Position numbers and translations under genes: made by a program. Of a DNA stretch of 64,000 nt, positions 55,003-64,000 are shown one piece after another; the first letter of the stretch is position 1, and each line of letters begins with the position of its first letter. Under the pieces are notes generated by a model that was given only the letters and a program-made list of their open reading frames with translations, had not been told where the DNA came from and ran no database searches. The stretch is from Flavobacterium pectinovorum (GTDB lineage: Bacteria; Bacteroidota; Bacteroidia; Flavobacteriales; Flavobacteriaceae): the NCBI RefSeq assembly GCF_022802975.1, contig NZ_JAFEVZ010000008.1, positions 1-64,000 of the forward strand, read 5' to 3'.

Positions 55003-55671
55003 TTAATTTCTTAATACATTTTCTTGTTGATGTTTTTTCTTCGGACTTAATTTTTTACTCCAATAAAAAGTATAAATTCCGCCTAAGATACCAGGCGCAA
55101 TCCAAACAATTAAATTCGAAATATTAAGACCGGCAACAATAAAAGCAGTTATAGAAGCAGTAAAAGCACCTGTCATCATTCCGGCATGTTTGACCAGCCA
55201 TTTTTTATTGTTGACTGAAAAATTCTTATAAAAAATAAAATCTTTAATACTCAAATATGCTCCAATTGCTCCAAAAATTGTAAAAAGAATTCCGTTTACA
55301 ATATTGTTTATTTGACTGTAAGCGCCAAGCAAAAGCATGATTAAAGAGAAAAATAACATACTTCCTGAAAGTAATTTGTCAATCCATTCGGCATTGGTTT
55401 GAAATCTGTAATTGAGAGCTCGATTTCCGGAAAGAACCAGATAAATGGTAAATATTCCAATAAGGAAAAGAAAAATGTTCTGATGTTTTGGCATCCAGCA
55501 AATCGGAAGAATAATCAAAGAGTTCACTATCATCGAAACAGAAAATATTTTACCTGCTTTTTGATGTAAAACGTTTCCTTTTTTTAGTAAAATGCTTGCC
55601 ATTCCGGCAACAAGTCCAATTCCTCCAAAGAAGGCGTGGATATAAATAAAGATTCGGATAACTGTTTCCAT
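55003..55671 (-). CDS. Membrane protein of unknown function (DUF2306-like)
   Basis: 222 residues with about six membrane helices, starting IFIYIHAFFGGIGLVAGMAS, then LHQKAGKIFSVSMIVNSLII. The HxxxG and HQKAG pattern is that of DUF2306-like proteins; several His could bind haem or metal. Function unknown. Isolated, with a long gap to the SRPBCC gene. Confidence 0.7.
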   Translation of the reverse strand: METVIRIFIYIHAFFGGIGLVAGMASILLKKGNVLHQKAGKIFSVSMIVNSLIILPICWMPKHQNIFLFLIGIFTIYLVLSGNRALNYRFQTNAEWIDKLLSGSMLFFSLIMLLLGAYSQINNIVNGILFTIFGAIGAYLSIKDFIFYKNFSVNNKKWLVKHAGMMTGAFTASITAFIVAGLNISNLIVWIAPGILGGIYTFYWSKKLSPKKKHQQENVLRN

Positions 55672-55994
55672 TTAGGTTTGTTTTAGTTTAATGATTCAAA
55701 CTTCTCACAAAAAATTGGTTTGATAAAAAAATCCTGACTCAATTGTGTTTTTCTGAGGATGAGTTGTTTTTTTGGAGGTTCATAGTTACAAAGAGAGATA
55801 CAGATTTAAAGTTTTTTTGTGTATCGTTTTTCAGGCTGATCGTTGCAATGTTTCGTGAGAATGCTTTATTAAAATTCTAAATTTTGCGCTTTTGTGTTCT
55901 TTGTGAGAAATAAATCTGCAACAATCAAAAAAAAAGTCCGATTCGAAAATCAGACTTTTGATATAATTGGTAATTCTCAAATCAAAATGGATAA
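55672..55994. other. Intergenic region
   Basis: 323 bases without a supported gene. It holds the promoter region of the membrane protein and the terminator of the SRPBCC gene at 55932-55959 (AAAAGTCCGATT paired with AATCAGACTTTT, one mismatch). Confidence 0.55.
55932..55959 (-). terminator. Terminator of the SRPBCC gene
   Basis: AAAAGTCCGATT (55932-55943) and AATCAGACTTTT (55948-55959) pair with one mismatch and a short loop; a long T run follows on the minus strand. Confidence 0.8.
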
Positions 55995-56387
55995 TTACAG
56001 TTTGGTCATGTTGTTAGCCAAAGTTTCAATAAACTTACTTATTGGTCCTTTAATCATCATAGCCATCATGGCATTAAATTCTCCTTCAAAAAATAACTGA
56101 ACAGCGCTTTCTGAATCAGAAACACTATCAATATTTGAAACTAAAGTAAAAGGAAGTTTATCACTTGCAGCTCCCAAAACAATTTTGTTTGGAGCTATCT
56201 TGTCTTTCATTTTAAGTTTTATCTCCGGCATCCCTTTTAGTCCAAAAATAAAAGCATCTTCGCCAATTACTTCAAATTTAGCAATATTATCAGGCATTAA
56301 TTTTTCGAAATTCTTTACATCAGACAGTAAATCAAATAATTCCTGAGCTGATTTCTGAACAGTAACTTTTGGACTTTCTAAGTTCAT
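55995..56387 (-). CDS. SRPBCC-superfamily small protein
   Basis: 130 residues: a START-like helix-grip fold (SPKVTVQKSAQELFDLLSDV, NFEKLMPDNIAKFEVIGED, with a final long amphipathic helix FIETLANNMTKL). Members bind lipids, polyketides or steroids. Downstream of pyrE on the same strand with about 60 bases between. Ligand unknown. Confidence 0.85.
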   Translation of the reverse strand: MNLESPKVTVQKSAQELFDLLSDVKNFEKLMPDNIAKFEVIGEDAFIFGLKGMPEIKLKMKDKIAPNKIVLGAASDKLPFTLVSNIDSVSDSESAVQLFFEGEFNAMMAMMIKGPISKFIETLANNMTKL

Positions 56388-56447
56388 ATGTTTTATTGTT
56401 TTTTTATTGTTTTCCAGTAAAGTGACTAAGGTTGATTTAATTATAAA

Positions 56448-57092
56448 CTATTCCTGTCTCCAAGTTGACGGACTAACGCTCCAATCTTGTAAAGCCGTTT
56501 GCTGGTCTTCGCTGATGTATTGTTTCTGAACAGCTAAATTAAGTAAATTCTCGTAGTTGCTTAAGGTAAATAAATCAATATTAGCATTCTTGAAGTTTTC
56601 TTCGGCAACACCAAAATCGTAGGTGAAAATAGCTGCCATTCCTTTTATATTGGCACCTTCATTGCGTAAAGCCTCTACAGCCATCAAGCTGCTGTTTCCT
56701 GTACTGATTAAATCTTCTACAACAACAACGTTTTGACCTTTTTGTAAAAAACCTTCAACTTGGTTTTGTCTTCCGTGTTTTTTAGCCTCAGGACGTACGT
56801 AAACAAAAGGCAATCCAAGGCTTTCGGCAACAAGAATTCCAATTCCAATGGCTCCTGTGGCAACTCCGGCAATAACATCTGGTTTTCCAAATTGTTTTTC
56901 TATGTTTTTCGCAAATTCATCACGAACGTAATTTCGGATGACAGGAAATGAAAGAATTAACCTATTGTCGCAATAAATAGGTGATTTCCATCCGGAAGCC
57001 CATGTAAAAGGATTTTCTGGATTCAATTTAATTGCATTTATTTGCAAAAGCAATTCTGCTGTTTTTTCGGCGGTATCTTTATTAAAAATCAT
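56448..57092 (-). CDS. pyrE: Orotate phosphoribosyltransferase
   Basis: About 214 residues from the ATG at 57092; the frame is open 11 codons more but that would overlap the divergent NUDIX start. The PRPP-binding motif is VVVVEDLISTGNSS, and the N-terminal substrate loop is FTWASGWKSPIYCDNRL. It makes OMP in pyrimidine synthesis. A TTTG-N18-TACATTTG promoter lies inside the NUDIX coding region, and the ATG is 4 bases from the -7 box, so the mRNA is probably leaderless. Confidence 0.96.
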   Translation of the reverse strand: MIFNKDTAEKTAELLLQINAIKLNPENPFTWASGWKSPIYCDNRLILSFPVIRNYVRDEFAKNIEKQFGKPDVIAGVATGAIGIGILVAESLGLPFVYVRPEAKKHGRQNQVEGFLQKGQNVVVVEDLISTGNSSLMAVEALRNEGANIKGMAAIFTYDFGVAEENFKNANIDLFTLSNYENLLNLAVQKQYISEDQQTALQDWSVSPSTWRQE

Positions 57093-57096
57093 AGTA

Positions 57097-57126
57097 CAAA
57101 TGTATAAAGTTTTTGTGAACGACAAA
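57097..57126 (-). promoter_or_regulatory. pyrE promoter overlapping the NUDIX start
   Basis: On the minus strand, TTTG (57126-57123), 18 bases, then TACATTTG (57104-57097) match the Bacteroidota -33/-7 consensus. The -7 box covers the NUDIX ATG at 57100-57102 and is 4 bases from the pyrE ATG. Confidence 0.75.
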
Positions 57127-57702
57127 CCACTTTTTTTGACAAATGAAATCTCAAGAGAGACTAATTTTCAATTATTCTTGTTAGAAAGTATTGATATAGA
57201 GCAGCTTATTGTGAAAATATTTCAAAATAAAATTCAAAAGGCATATTTGTACCATCCTGACGAAAAGGAAATCATGAAGACTCTAAAAGCCAAAATACCT
57301 GTAAATAAAGCAGGGGGAGGTTTTGTGTATAATAAAAAGGGAGAGGTTTTATTTATTTTTAGAAACGGAAAATGGGACTTGCCAAAAGGCGGAACAGAAA
57401 AGGGAGAAGAGATTGAAAATACTGCCATGCGGGAAGTTGAAGAAGAAACCGGTGTCAATCAACTCCGAATTACAAATAAACTCCAAAAAACGTATCATGT
57501 TTTTAAACGCAACGGAAAATACAAACTAAAAATCACGCATTGGTTTGAAATGCACACCGATTTTGAGGGAACTCCACAAGGCCAGCTTGAAGAAGGTATC
57601 GAAAAAGTAGCCTGGCTGAATCCTGAGCAAATCAAAGAGGCATTGAAAAACTCTTATGAAAACATTAAATTGTTATTTGAAGAAGAAAGTCAATTGAAAT
57701 AA
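57100..57702 (+). CDS. NUDIX hydrolase
   Basis: 200 residues. An N-terminal extension (residues 1-65, MYKVFVNDKPLFLTNEISRE) precedes the NUDIX domain. The box is complete: GGTEKGE-x7-REVEEETGV (GX5EX7REUXEEXGU), so it should hydrolyse a nucleoside-diphosphate-linked substrate with Mg2+. The substrate is unknown. Its ATG is 7 bases from the pyrE ATG on the opposite strand. A TATCTTTA at 57074-57081, inside pyrE, may be its -7 box. Confidence 0.9.
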   Translation: MYKVFVNDKPLFLTNEISRETNFQLFLLESIDIEQLIVKIFQNKIQKAYLYHPDEKEIMKTLKAKIPVNKAGGGFVYNKKGEVLFIFRNGKWDLPKGGTEKGEEIENTAMREVEEETGVNQLRITNKLQKTYHVFKRNGKYKLKITHWFEMHTDFEGTPQGQLEEGIEKVAWLNPEQIKEALKNSYENIKLLFEEESQLK

Positions 57703-57885
57703 CAATTACAAAAATCAATGGCAATGTCAAATTCCAAATTTTGAATATTTTAATTTTTTGAATATTTAATGAAATTGATTTTTTAATAAAGTCAGACAGA
57801 GATTTTATAAAAAATATTTGCACATTTTGCTCTTAAAAATCCTGAAAGCAAGAATAACCTTAAACTTGAAACCACTTTTTTTAAC

Positions 57886-57893
57886 TATTTTTG
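57886..57893 (+). promoter_or_regulatory. -7 box of the DEAD-box helicase gene
   Basis: TATTTTTG, with TTG at 57866-57868 about 17 bases upstream. It ends 4 bases before the ATG, so the transcript should have almost no leader. Confidence 0.55.
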
Positions 57894-57897
57894 CAAA

Positions 57898-59247
57898 ATG
57901 AATAAAAATCACCATTCCAATAATATACTTTCGAATTTAGGAATTAACAGTCTAAACGAAATGCAGGATGCAGCACATGATGCTGTTTTAAACGAAAATA
58001 ATGTTCTATTACTTTCGCCGACAGGATCAGGAAAAACACTGGCTTTTTTATTGCCGGTTTTAGAATTATTACAGCCTGAAATCCTTTCTGTTCAATGTTT
58101 AATTTTAGTGCCTTCGCGTGAATTAGGTTTGCAAATTGAACAAGTTTGGAAAAAAATGGGAACCAGTTATAAAGTAAATATTTGCTATGGCGGACATTCA
58201 ATTGATACTGAAACTAGAAATTTAAGCAATCCGCCAGCCGTTCTGATAGGAACTCCGGGTAGAATTGCAGATCATATTGACAGAGAAACTTTTCGTACAG
58301 ATAAAATTCAGACTTTAATTCTGGATGAATTTGATAAGTCACTCCAATTGGGGTTTCATGAGCAAATGTCATACATAATTGGGAAACTTACGAAATTGAA
58401 TAAACGTGTTTTGGTTTCGGCAACTTCAGATATCGAAATTCCAAAATACACACGAGTAATCAATCCAACAGTTTTAGATTTTATTCCTGAAGAAGAGGAA
58501 AAAACGAATCTTTCGATGAAAATGGTGGTTTCGCCATCAAAAGATAAATTGGGAAGTTTGTTCAATTTGATTAGTTCTTTAAAATCTCAGTCGGCTATTA
58601 TATTCTGTAATCATCGTGATGCCGCAGAGCGTATTAGTGATACGTTAAATGAAAAAGGGATTTACGCTACTTATTATCATGGCGGAATGGATCAGGAGGA
58701 GCGTGAACGTGCATTGATTCAGTTTAGAAACGGAAGTATAAGTTATTTAATTACTACAGATTTAGCTGCCCGTGGATTAGATATTCCAGAGATGAAACAC
58801 GTAATTCATTATCATTTGCCTTTAAAAGAAGATGAATTTACACATCGTAACGGTCGTACAGCACGTATGCAGGCTTCTGGAACAGCTTATATTATTGTTC
58901 ATGAAAGTGAAAAGCAATTAGATTATATTGATTACGGAATGGAAGTCCTGAATGTAGAAAACGCCACGACTTTACCAAAACCACCTGAATTTCAGACGAT
59001 TTATATTAGTGGAGGAAAGAAAACAAAACTGAATAAAATTGATATTGTTGGATTCTTTTCACAAAAAGGAAAGTTAGAAAAAGGTGATTTAGGTTTGATT
59101 GAAGTAAAAGATTTTATTTCGTTTGCAGCAGTAAAATATAATAAAGTAAAAGACTTGCTTAAGAATATAAAGGACGAGAAGATGAAAGGTAAAAAATTTA
59201 AAATTGAAGTCGCCCGTAAGGTTGTTAAGAAAGAAGAAGAGCGTTAA
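57898..59247 (+). CDS. DEAD-box RNA helicase with DbpA-type RNA-binding domain
   Basis: 449 residues. Motif I is SPTGSGKT, motif II is DEFD rather than DEAD, motif III is SAT, and motif VI is HRNGRTAR. The C-terminus (about 370-445, ISGGKKTKLNKIDIVGFFSQ, KGDLGLIEVKDFISFAAV) is the DbpA RNA-binding domain that recognises 23S rRNA helix 92. A role in 50S assembly is likely. The DEFD variant is unusual. Confidence 0.93.
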   Translation: MNKNHHSNNILSNLGINSLNEMQDAAHDAVLNENNVLLLSPTGSGKTLAFLLPVLELLQPEILSVQCLILVPSRELGLQIEQVWKKMGTSYKVNICYGGHSIDTETRNLSNPPAVLIGTPGRIADHIDRETFRTDKIQTLILDEFDKSLQLGFHEQMSYIIGKLTKLNKRVLVSATSDIEIPKYTRVINPTVLDFIPEEEEKTNLSMKMVVSPSKDKLGSLFNLISSLKSQSAIIFCNHRDAAERISDTLNEKGIYATYYHGGMDQEERERALIQFRNGSISYLITTDLAARGLDIPEMKHVIHYHLPLKEDEFTHRNGRTARMQASGTAYIIVHESEKQLDYIDYGMEVLNVENATTLPKPPEFQTIYISGGKKTKLNKIDIVGFFSQKGKLEKGDLGLIEVKDFISFAAVKYNKVKDLLKNIKDEKMKGKKFKIEVARKVVKKEEER

Positions 59248-59470
59248 TGTTGATAATTTTTTTGATCTTTTGATAAAAAAAATAAAGCATTCTGTTTGGT
59301 TTTTAAATTGTAATTTATTGATTTTTAAAAAGTTGCATTTTTTTTGCTTTAAGATGAAATAAATTTGAATAAAAATCACAATTTAATGTTAATGAAAGAG
59401 TGATTTTAGAAGTAATTTTTCATAATTTCGGCGTTCATTAATAGTAGAAAAAATTAACCCCAAATTCATT

Positions 59471-59920
59471 ATGAAAAAGATTATTACCCTTGCCGTTTTG
59501 CTTTTTAGTTTTGTTTCATTTGCACAAATTAAAGTACTTGAAACTGTTCCAGTTGAAAAATTAGGAAAAGTAAATAACAACTATATTCAAAAAATTGGAG
59601 ATGAATATACTGTTTATTATACTAGTATTGTGAGCGATGATGAAGATTCTTCAAGTTTAAGAAAATTCTCTTTTAAAAACGTTAATAACGATTACGCAAG
59701 TCTTTACAGTATCATTATGAATGGTTTTAATGCAACTCCATTATATGATATTAAATTAGAATTGCCTAACAATTATATTTGGTTGCATTACACAGGAAGT
59801 ACTTTACCTGAAAAATCTACTGTTCAGTTTATGGTTTCAAGCAAAGATGCTTCTTCTGGTTCAAGCAATGTTTCTGAACCTTTCGTAAAAGATCAGATTA
59901 ATAAATTATTTCAAAAATAA
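59471..59920 (+). CDS. Exported protein of unknown function
   Basis: 149 residues with a signal peptide (MKKIITLAVLLFSFVSFAQ, cleavage after residue 19). The mature part is beta-rich (DEYTVYYTSIVSDDEDSSSL, LYDIKLELPNNYIWLHYTGS). I do not recognise a family. It converges on the DUF421 gene at a strong terminator. Confidence 0.7.
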   Translation: MKKIITLAVLLFSFVSFAQIKVLETVPVEKLGKVNNNYIQKIGDEYTVYYTSIVSDDEDSSSLRKFSFKNVNNDYASLYSIIMNGFNATPLYDIKLELPNNYIWLHYTGSTLPEKSTVQFMVSSKDASSGSSNVSEPFVKDQINKLFQK

Positions 59921-59941
59921 TTTACTTAAAAACATAGAGTT

Positions 59942-59977
59942 AAAAAAGGCTATTCAGTTTTATGAATAGCCTTTTTT
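59942..59977. terminator. Bidirectional terminator
   Basis: AAAAAAGGCTATTCA (59942-59956) and TGAATAGCCTTTTTT (59963-59977) form a perfect 15-base stem with a 6-base loop, between convergent genes. Confidence 0.9.
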
Positions 59978-60001
59978 GTATCACATGAAATTTTAGAAAT
60001 A

Positions 60002-60517
60002 TCATTTTCTAAAATTTTTATGATTATGTTTTCGCTTGTAATGAGTTTGTTTCAGATGTTTTTTATCTTCAGAAATAACGCTAATTGTGCCGTCAATTTC
60101 AAGCATGCACAGCTTTACATCTGTAAAATGCTCTAAACCATGTTCTCGCATAGCTTCTTTCAATTCGTCTTTAGAAATGTCTAATTTAGTTAAAGCTTTG
60201 AAATCTAACTTTCCATCATGAATTAAGACTTCTGGTTTGTCTAAAAGCAAATCGTTGAGGATTTTATATTTGTGCGTCAGTTTTTTGATTATAAAGTTAA
60301 TCATGAACAAAACCAAAGCAGCTACCAAACCTCCCCAAAGACTGGTATCAGGACCAACCATTGCATTTTGAACGGAGTTACTAATCAGTAAAATCAGGAT
60401 AATATCAGCAGTGTTTAACTGAGAAAGTTCTTTTTTGCCAAAAATTCGTAAAGCAATTGTCATGAAAAAATAGACGGCAGCACTTCTTAAAATAATGTCT
60501 AAATAAGGAAAGATCAT
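60002..60517 (-). CDS. DUF421/YetF-like membrane protein
   Basis: 171 residues. Three N-terminal membrane helices (ILRSAAVYFFMTIALRIFGK, LNTADIILILLISNSVQNAM, LWGGLVAALVLFMINFIIKK) precede the YetF-type cytoplasmic domain (DLLLDKPEVLIHDGKLDFKA, LCMLEIDGTISVISED). Function is not known; related proteins are linked to spore or envelope stress. Downstream of the RimK fusion, separated by a terminator. Confidence 0.9.
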   Translation of the reverse strand: MIFPYLDIILRSAAVYFFMTIALRIFGKKELSQLNTADIILILLISNSVQNAMVGPDTSLWGGLVAALVLFMINFIIKKLTHKYKILNDLLLDKPEVLIHDGKLDFKALTKLDISKDELKEAMREHGLEHFTDVKLCMLEIDGTISVISEDKKHLKQTHYKRKHNHKNFRK

Positions 60518-60538
60518 GTTTTTGTTTTAAAGTTAAAA

Positions 60539-60576
60539 AAAAGCTTCATCAAAATATGTTTTTTGATGAAGCTTTT
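60539..60576 (-). terminator. Terminator of the RimK-fusion gene
   Basis: AAAAGCTTCATCAAAA (60539-60554) and TTTTGATGAAGCTTTT (60561-60576) form a perfect 16-base stem with a 6-base loop and T run. Confidence 0.9.
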
Positions 60577-60622
60577 AAAAATGTAATGTTGAAATTTTGA
60601 TCTTTAAGTGATTAAATTGATT

Positions 60623-61990
60623 CTATAATTTGAAATTCTTTTCAATTGCCTTTATCATTTCTCCGGCAACATCTTTATTGGTAGCACCTTCAATTCCTTC
60701 AAGACCAGGTGAAGAGTTTACTTCTAGTAATAATGGTCCTTTTGAAGAACGAATAATGTCAACACCGGCTACTTTCAAATCCATCGCTTTTGCAGCTTTA
60801 ATCGCTATCTTTTTTTCTTCTGGAGTTACTTTGATTACTGATGCTGTTCCGCCAAGGTGAATATTTGCTCTGAATTCACCCGGCATTGCTTCACGCTGAA
60901 TAGCAGCAACCACTTTACCATCAATCACAAAACAGCGAATATCTTTTCCGTTTGCTTCTTTAATGAATTCCTGAACTAAAATGTTTGCATTTAAGCTTTT
61001 AAAAGCATTGATCACACTTTCAGCGGCTTTTTTGGTTTCTGCCAAAACAACTCCTTTTCCTTGTGTTCCTTCTAATAATTTTACAATTAAAGGCGAACCT
61101 CCAACCATTTTAATTAAATTATCTGTATCCAGCGGAGAATTGGCAAAACCTGTTGTCGGAATATCAATCCCGCTATTTAAAAGCAATTGTAATGAGTATA
61201 ATTTGTCACGTGATTGTGTTATGGCTGTAGCCGAATTTAAACAAAAAACTTTTAAAGCTTCAAACTGGCGTGTTAAAGCACAGCCATAAAAAGTAATACT
61301 TGGTCTAATTCGTGGAATAATAGCGTCAAACTGATTTAATATTTTTCCGCCTCTGTAATGAATTTCAGGTGTTTTGGCATCGAGTTTCATGTAACATTCC
61401 TTAATGTTAAGGAAGTGCATTTCGTGGCCTCGCATTTCGCCTGCTTCCATGATTCTTTTATTGCTGTATAATTCGGGATTACTTGCTAAAAGTCCAATTC
61501 GCAAACCGGAACTTGCTTTTTCTGAATTTTGATATAATTCTTTTAATGCCTCGGTAGTGGGTTGTCCTAATAGGTATTTTTGTTCTGGATCGACTAATAC
61601 ACGTCCGCTCATGGCTTCACGACCTAAAAGCATTCGGAAACCCATTGAGTCACGATTAGTCAAGGTCATTTCGATTGGCCATTTTGCATCACCAATTTTC
61701 AGACTGGTCTGAATGACATAACGATGTTCTCTAAAACCACTTGAGCTTTTTACAATTCTTTTATCAACTAACGGAGCTTCGCAATGAATGATGGTTTTGA
61801 TATTATTCTGAATTGGATTAATATCGAATTTTACCCAATTTGCATCATTTTTTATAAAAGGAGCTATGTTTATAGCGTGCATTGCCGAAGTTTTGGCACC
61901 AGAATCTACACGAGCCTTAATTGTAGGGATTCCAAGTTCTGGAAATGAGCACCATTCTTCACTGCCTAAAATGACTTTGTTTTGAAGCAT
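60623..61990 (-). CDS. rimK: Retropepsin-like protease fused to RimK-type ATP-grasp ligase
   Basis: 455 residues. Residues 1-150 match the RimB-like retropepsin/ATP-dependent zinc protease family ([32 protein letters not shown]). Residues about 160-455 match RimK, with ATP-grasp motifs ([55 protein letters not shown]). RimK adds Glu to ribosomal protein S6 or other C-termini, and the partner protease removes it. Here both activities are in one chain. Confidence 0.92.
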   Translation of the reverse strand: MLQNKVILGSEEWCSFPELGIPTIKARVDSGAKTSAMHAINIAPFIKNDANWVKFDINPIQNNIKTIIHCEAPLVDKRIVKSSSGFREHRYVIQTSLKIGDAKWPIEMTLTNRDSMGFRMLLGREAMSGRVLVDPEQKYLLGQPTTEALKELYQNSEKASSGLRIGLLASNPELYSNKRIMEAGEMRGHEMHFLNIKECYMKLDAKTPEIHYRGGKILNQFDAIIPRIRPSITFYGCALTRQFEALKVFCLNSATAITQSRDKLYSLQLLLNSGIDIPTTGFANSPLDTDNLIKMVGGSPLIVKLLEGTQGKGVVLAETKKAAESVINAFKSLNANILVQEFIKEANGKDIRCFVIDGKVVAAIQREAMPGEFRANIHLGGTASVIKVTPEEKKIAIKAAKAMDLKVAGVDIIRSSKGPLLLEVNSSPGLEGIEGATNKDVAGEMIKAIEKNFKL

Positions 61991-62068
61991 ACGTTGTTTT
62001 TATTATAGAATTTAATAGCCAAAAATAGCTATTTGCTTTTACTAAAGATAGTAAATTGTCTAAAAAAA

Positions 62069-62101
62069 ATTCCCGTTATGTTATGAAAACGTAACGAGAA
62101 T
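62069..62101 (-). terminator. Terminator of clpC
   Basis: ATTC-CGTTA and TAACG-GAAT arms (62069-62078 and 62092-62101) pair with one mismatch; further inner pairs extend the stem. A T run follows on the minus strand. Confidence 0.7.
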
Positions 62102-62128
62102 ATTATTTTGTTATAAATTTAAAACAAT

Positions 62129-64000
62129 TTATTGATTAGTTGGCTCTTCTGCTTTGTGTATTTCTACTGAAAGTTCCTGAGAGTCATCTTTTAAATCCAT
62201 TAAGATTTCATCACCTGAATGTATTTTAGAAGTGATGATTTCTTCAGCTAATAAATCTTCAACATATTTTTGGATGGCTCTTTTTAGAGGTCTTGCTCCA
62301 AATTGTCTGTCAAAGCCTTTTTCTGCAATAAATGCTTTTGCTTTATCAGTAAGGCTTAAATTGTATCCAAGTTCAGAAATACGTGCATAAAGTTTTTTAA
62401 GTTCGATTTCGATAATCAAATCGATATCAGCTTTTTCTAATGCATTAAATACAATTACGTCATCAATTCTGTTTAAGAATTCAGGAGCAAAGGTTTTCTT
62501 CAATGCATTTTCAATAATGCTTTTTGAATTTTCATCGGCCTGAGCTACTTTCGCAGCAGTTCCAAAACCAACTCCTTGTCCGAAATCTTTCAACTGACGT
62601 GCACCAACGTTAGATGTCATGATAATAATAGTGTTTTTAAAGTCGATTTTTCGTCCTAAACTATCTGTTAAATATCCATCATCTAAAACCTGAAGCATCA
62701 TATTGAATACATCCGGATGCGCTTTTTCGATCTCGTCTAAAAGCACAACACAGTAAGGTTTTCTACGAACTTTTTCAGTTAACTGACCACCTTCTTCATA
62801 ACCAACGTATCCCGGAGGTGCACCAACTAAACGAGAGATCGCAAATTTCTCCATGTATTCACTCATGTCAATACGAACTAAAGCATCTTCAGAATCGAAT
62901 AATTCTTTTGCTAAAACTTTTGCTAATTGCGTTTTACCAACTCCAGTCTGACCTAAGAAAATGAACGATCCAATTGGTTTGTTAGGATCTTTAAGTCCGG
63001 CTCTGTTACGTTGTATAGAACGTGCAATTTTTAAAACAGCTTCGTTTTGTCCAATTACTTTATTTTGAATTAGTTCCGGTAATTTAGCTAGTTTGTTGCT
63101 TTCTGTTTGTGCGATTCTGTTTACAGGAATTCCGGTCATCATGGAAACAACATCAGCTACATTATCTTCAGTAACTTCAATTCTGTTGCTTTTAGAGTCC
63201 TCTTCCCATTGTTCCTGAGCAAGAGCTAAATCTTTTTCGATACGTTTTTCATCATCGCGAAGTTTGGCAGCTTCTTCATATTTTTGCTTTTTAACTACCA
63301 TGTTTTTATTTTCACGCACTTCTTCTAACTGACGCTCTAAATCCAAAATTTGTTTTGGAACATCAATATTGGTGATGTGTACACGAGATCCGGCTTCATC
63401 CAGAGCGTCAATAGCTTTGTCTGGTAAAAAACGCTCAGACATATATCTGTTTGTTAATTTTACACAGGCTTCAATGGCTTCCGGCGTATATATTACATTG
63501 TGGTGATCTTCGTATTTGTCTTTTACGTTGTTCAAAATAGCAATTGTTTCTTCAACAGAAGTTGGTTCTACAATAACTTTTTGAAAACGTCTTTCAAGAG
63601 CACCGTCTTTTTCAATATATTGTCTGTACTCGTCAAGAGTAGTAGCACCAATACATTGAATTTCACCTCTCGCCAAAGCGGGTTTGAACATGTTTGAAGC
63701 ATCAAGAGAACCAGTTGCTCCACCAGCTCCTACGATAGTGTGAATTTCGTCAATGAAAAGAATGATATCGTCATTTTTTTCAAGCTCGTTCATTACCGCT
63801 TTCATTCTTTCTTCAAACTGACCGCGGTATTTCGTTCCGGCTACTAAACTTGCCAAATCAAGGGTTACCACACGCTTGTGAAAAAGAATACGGGAAACTT
63901 TCTTTTGGATAATACGTAAAGCGAGTCCTTCTGCAATGGCAGATTTACCAACTCCGGGCTCTCCAATAAGAAGCGGGTTGTTCTTTTTTCTACGGCTTAG
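62129..64000 (-). CDS. clpC: ClpC-type ATPase, 3'-terminal part (partial at window edge)
   Basis: 623 residues lie in the window; the N-terminus is off the right edge. Residues at the edge read [18 protein letters not shown] (first Walker A). The first AAA module continues with [18 protein letters not shown] and [24 protein letters not shown] motif ([20 protein letters not shown]) in a short middle region identifies ClpC rather than ClpB. The second module has [39 protein letters not shown] and the D2-small domain [19 protein letters not shown]. It unfolds substrates for ClpP. Confidence 0.93.
   Translation of the reverse strand, partial: LSRRKKNNPLLIGEPGVGKSAIAEGLALRIIQKKVSRILFHKRVVTLDLASLVAGTKYRGQFEERMKAVMNELEKNDDIILFIDEIHTIVGAGGATGSLDASNMFKPALARGEIQCIGATTLDEYRQYIEKDGALERRFQKVIVEPTSVEETIAILNNVKDKYEDHHNVIYTPEAIEACVKLTNRYMSERFLPDKAIDALDEAGSRVHITNIDVPKQILDLERQLEEVRENKNMVVKKQKYEEAAKLRDDEKRIEKDLALAQEQWEEDSKSNRIEVTEDNVADVVSMMTGIPVNRIAQTESNKLAKLPELIQNKVIGQNEAVLKIARSIQRNRAGLKDPNKPIGSFIFLGQTGVGKTQLAKVLAKELFDSEDALVRIDMSEYMEKFAISRLVGAPPGYVGYEEGGQLTEKVRRKPYCVVLLDEIEKAHPDVFNMMLQVLDDGYLTDSLGRKIDFKNTIIIMTSNVGARQLKDFGQGVGFGTAAKVAQADENSKSIIENALKKTFAPEFLNRIDDVIVFNALEKADIDLIIEIELKKLYARISELGYNLSLTDKAKAFIAEKGFDRQFGARPLKRAIQKYVEDLLAEEIITSKIHSGDEILMDLKDDSQELSVEIHKAEEPTNQ

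Overview
The window looks like a chromosomal segment from a Flavobacterium-type member of the Bacteroidota. It is AT-rich. Promoter-like TAnnTTTG boxes stand close to start codons, and ribosome binding sites are weak. A type IX secretion C-terminal domain, an oligogene with a two-component propeller sensor, LytTR regulation and family-level protein similarities all point the same way. No rRNA, tRNA, insertion sequence, CRISPR array or complete prophage was seen.

Layout. 1-2.9 kb: two small genes (one Coq4-like) under a pair of palindromic operators, a TlpA-like thioredoxin and a secreted polysaccharide deacetylase. 2.9-9.4 kb: a LacI regulator, then a leftward ankyrin / DUF2271 / PepSY-flavodoxin-reductase / ApbE operon that reads as an extracytoplasmic flavin-linked electron-transfer module. 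9.7-15.1 kb: a PQQ-type sugar dehydrogenase lipoprotein and a very large pectinesterase-pectate lyase bearing a type IX sorting domain. 15.7-20.6 kb: a type I-like secretion operon (ABC, HlyD, TolC) whose ATPase has degenerate catalytic motifs. 20.7-23 kb: small unknown genes and a divergent HxlR / NmrA-like pair. 23.4-29.9 kb: a GH2-GH27-GH51 operon for galactose- and arabinose-containing plant glycans, which fits with the pectin enzymes upstream.

29.9-33.3 kb is the clearest accessory segment. It holds an LprI-like gene framed by a 10-bp inverted repeat, a very AT-rich ATPase + TOPRIM-type gene pair resembling AbiL/RloAB/PARIS defence modules, two families of imperfect repeats at cassette-like positions, and a truncated signal-peptide ORF. 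uvrA follows.

36.2-39.1 kb holds what I consider the best candidate for an undescribed system: two tiny membrane proteins, a WYL-domain regulator and a GTPase resembling the interferon-inducible (IRG) family. The same 20-bp element (16 of 20 identical) sits at the same spacing from the -7 boxes of the small-protein operon and of the GTPase, so they are probably one regulon.

39.3-64 kb is mostly core genome: a LytS/LytTR two-component pair, a Fic protein, a ClC channel with CBS domains, an AcpH-like phosphodiesterase, glmM, a lipoprotein superoxide dismutase, an acyl-CoA-binding protein, psd, cdsA, a LUD protein, ftsH, rsfS, birA, an SRPBCC protein, pyrE back-to-back with a NUDIX gene (the pyrE promoter overlaps the NUDIX start codon), a DbpA-like helicase, a DUF421 protein, a protease-RimK fusion, and clpC running off the right edge. 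Strong inverted-repeat terminators separate most convergent gene pairs.
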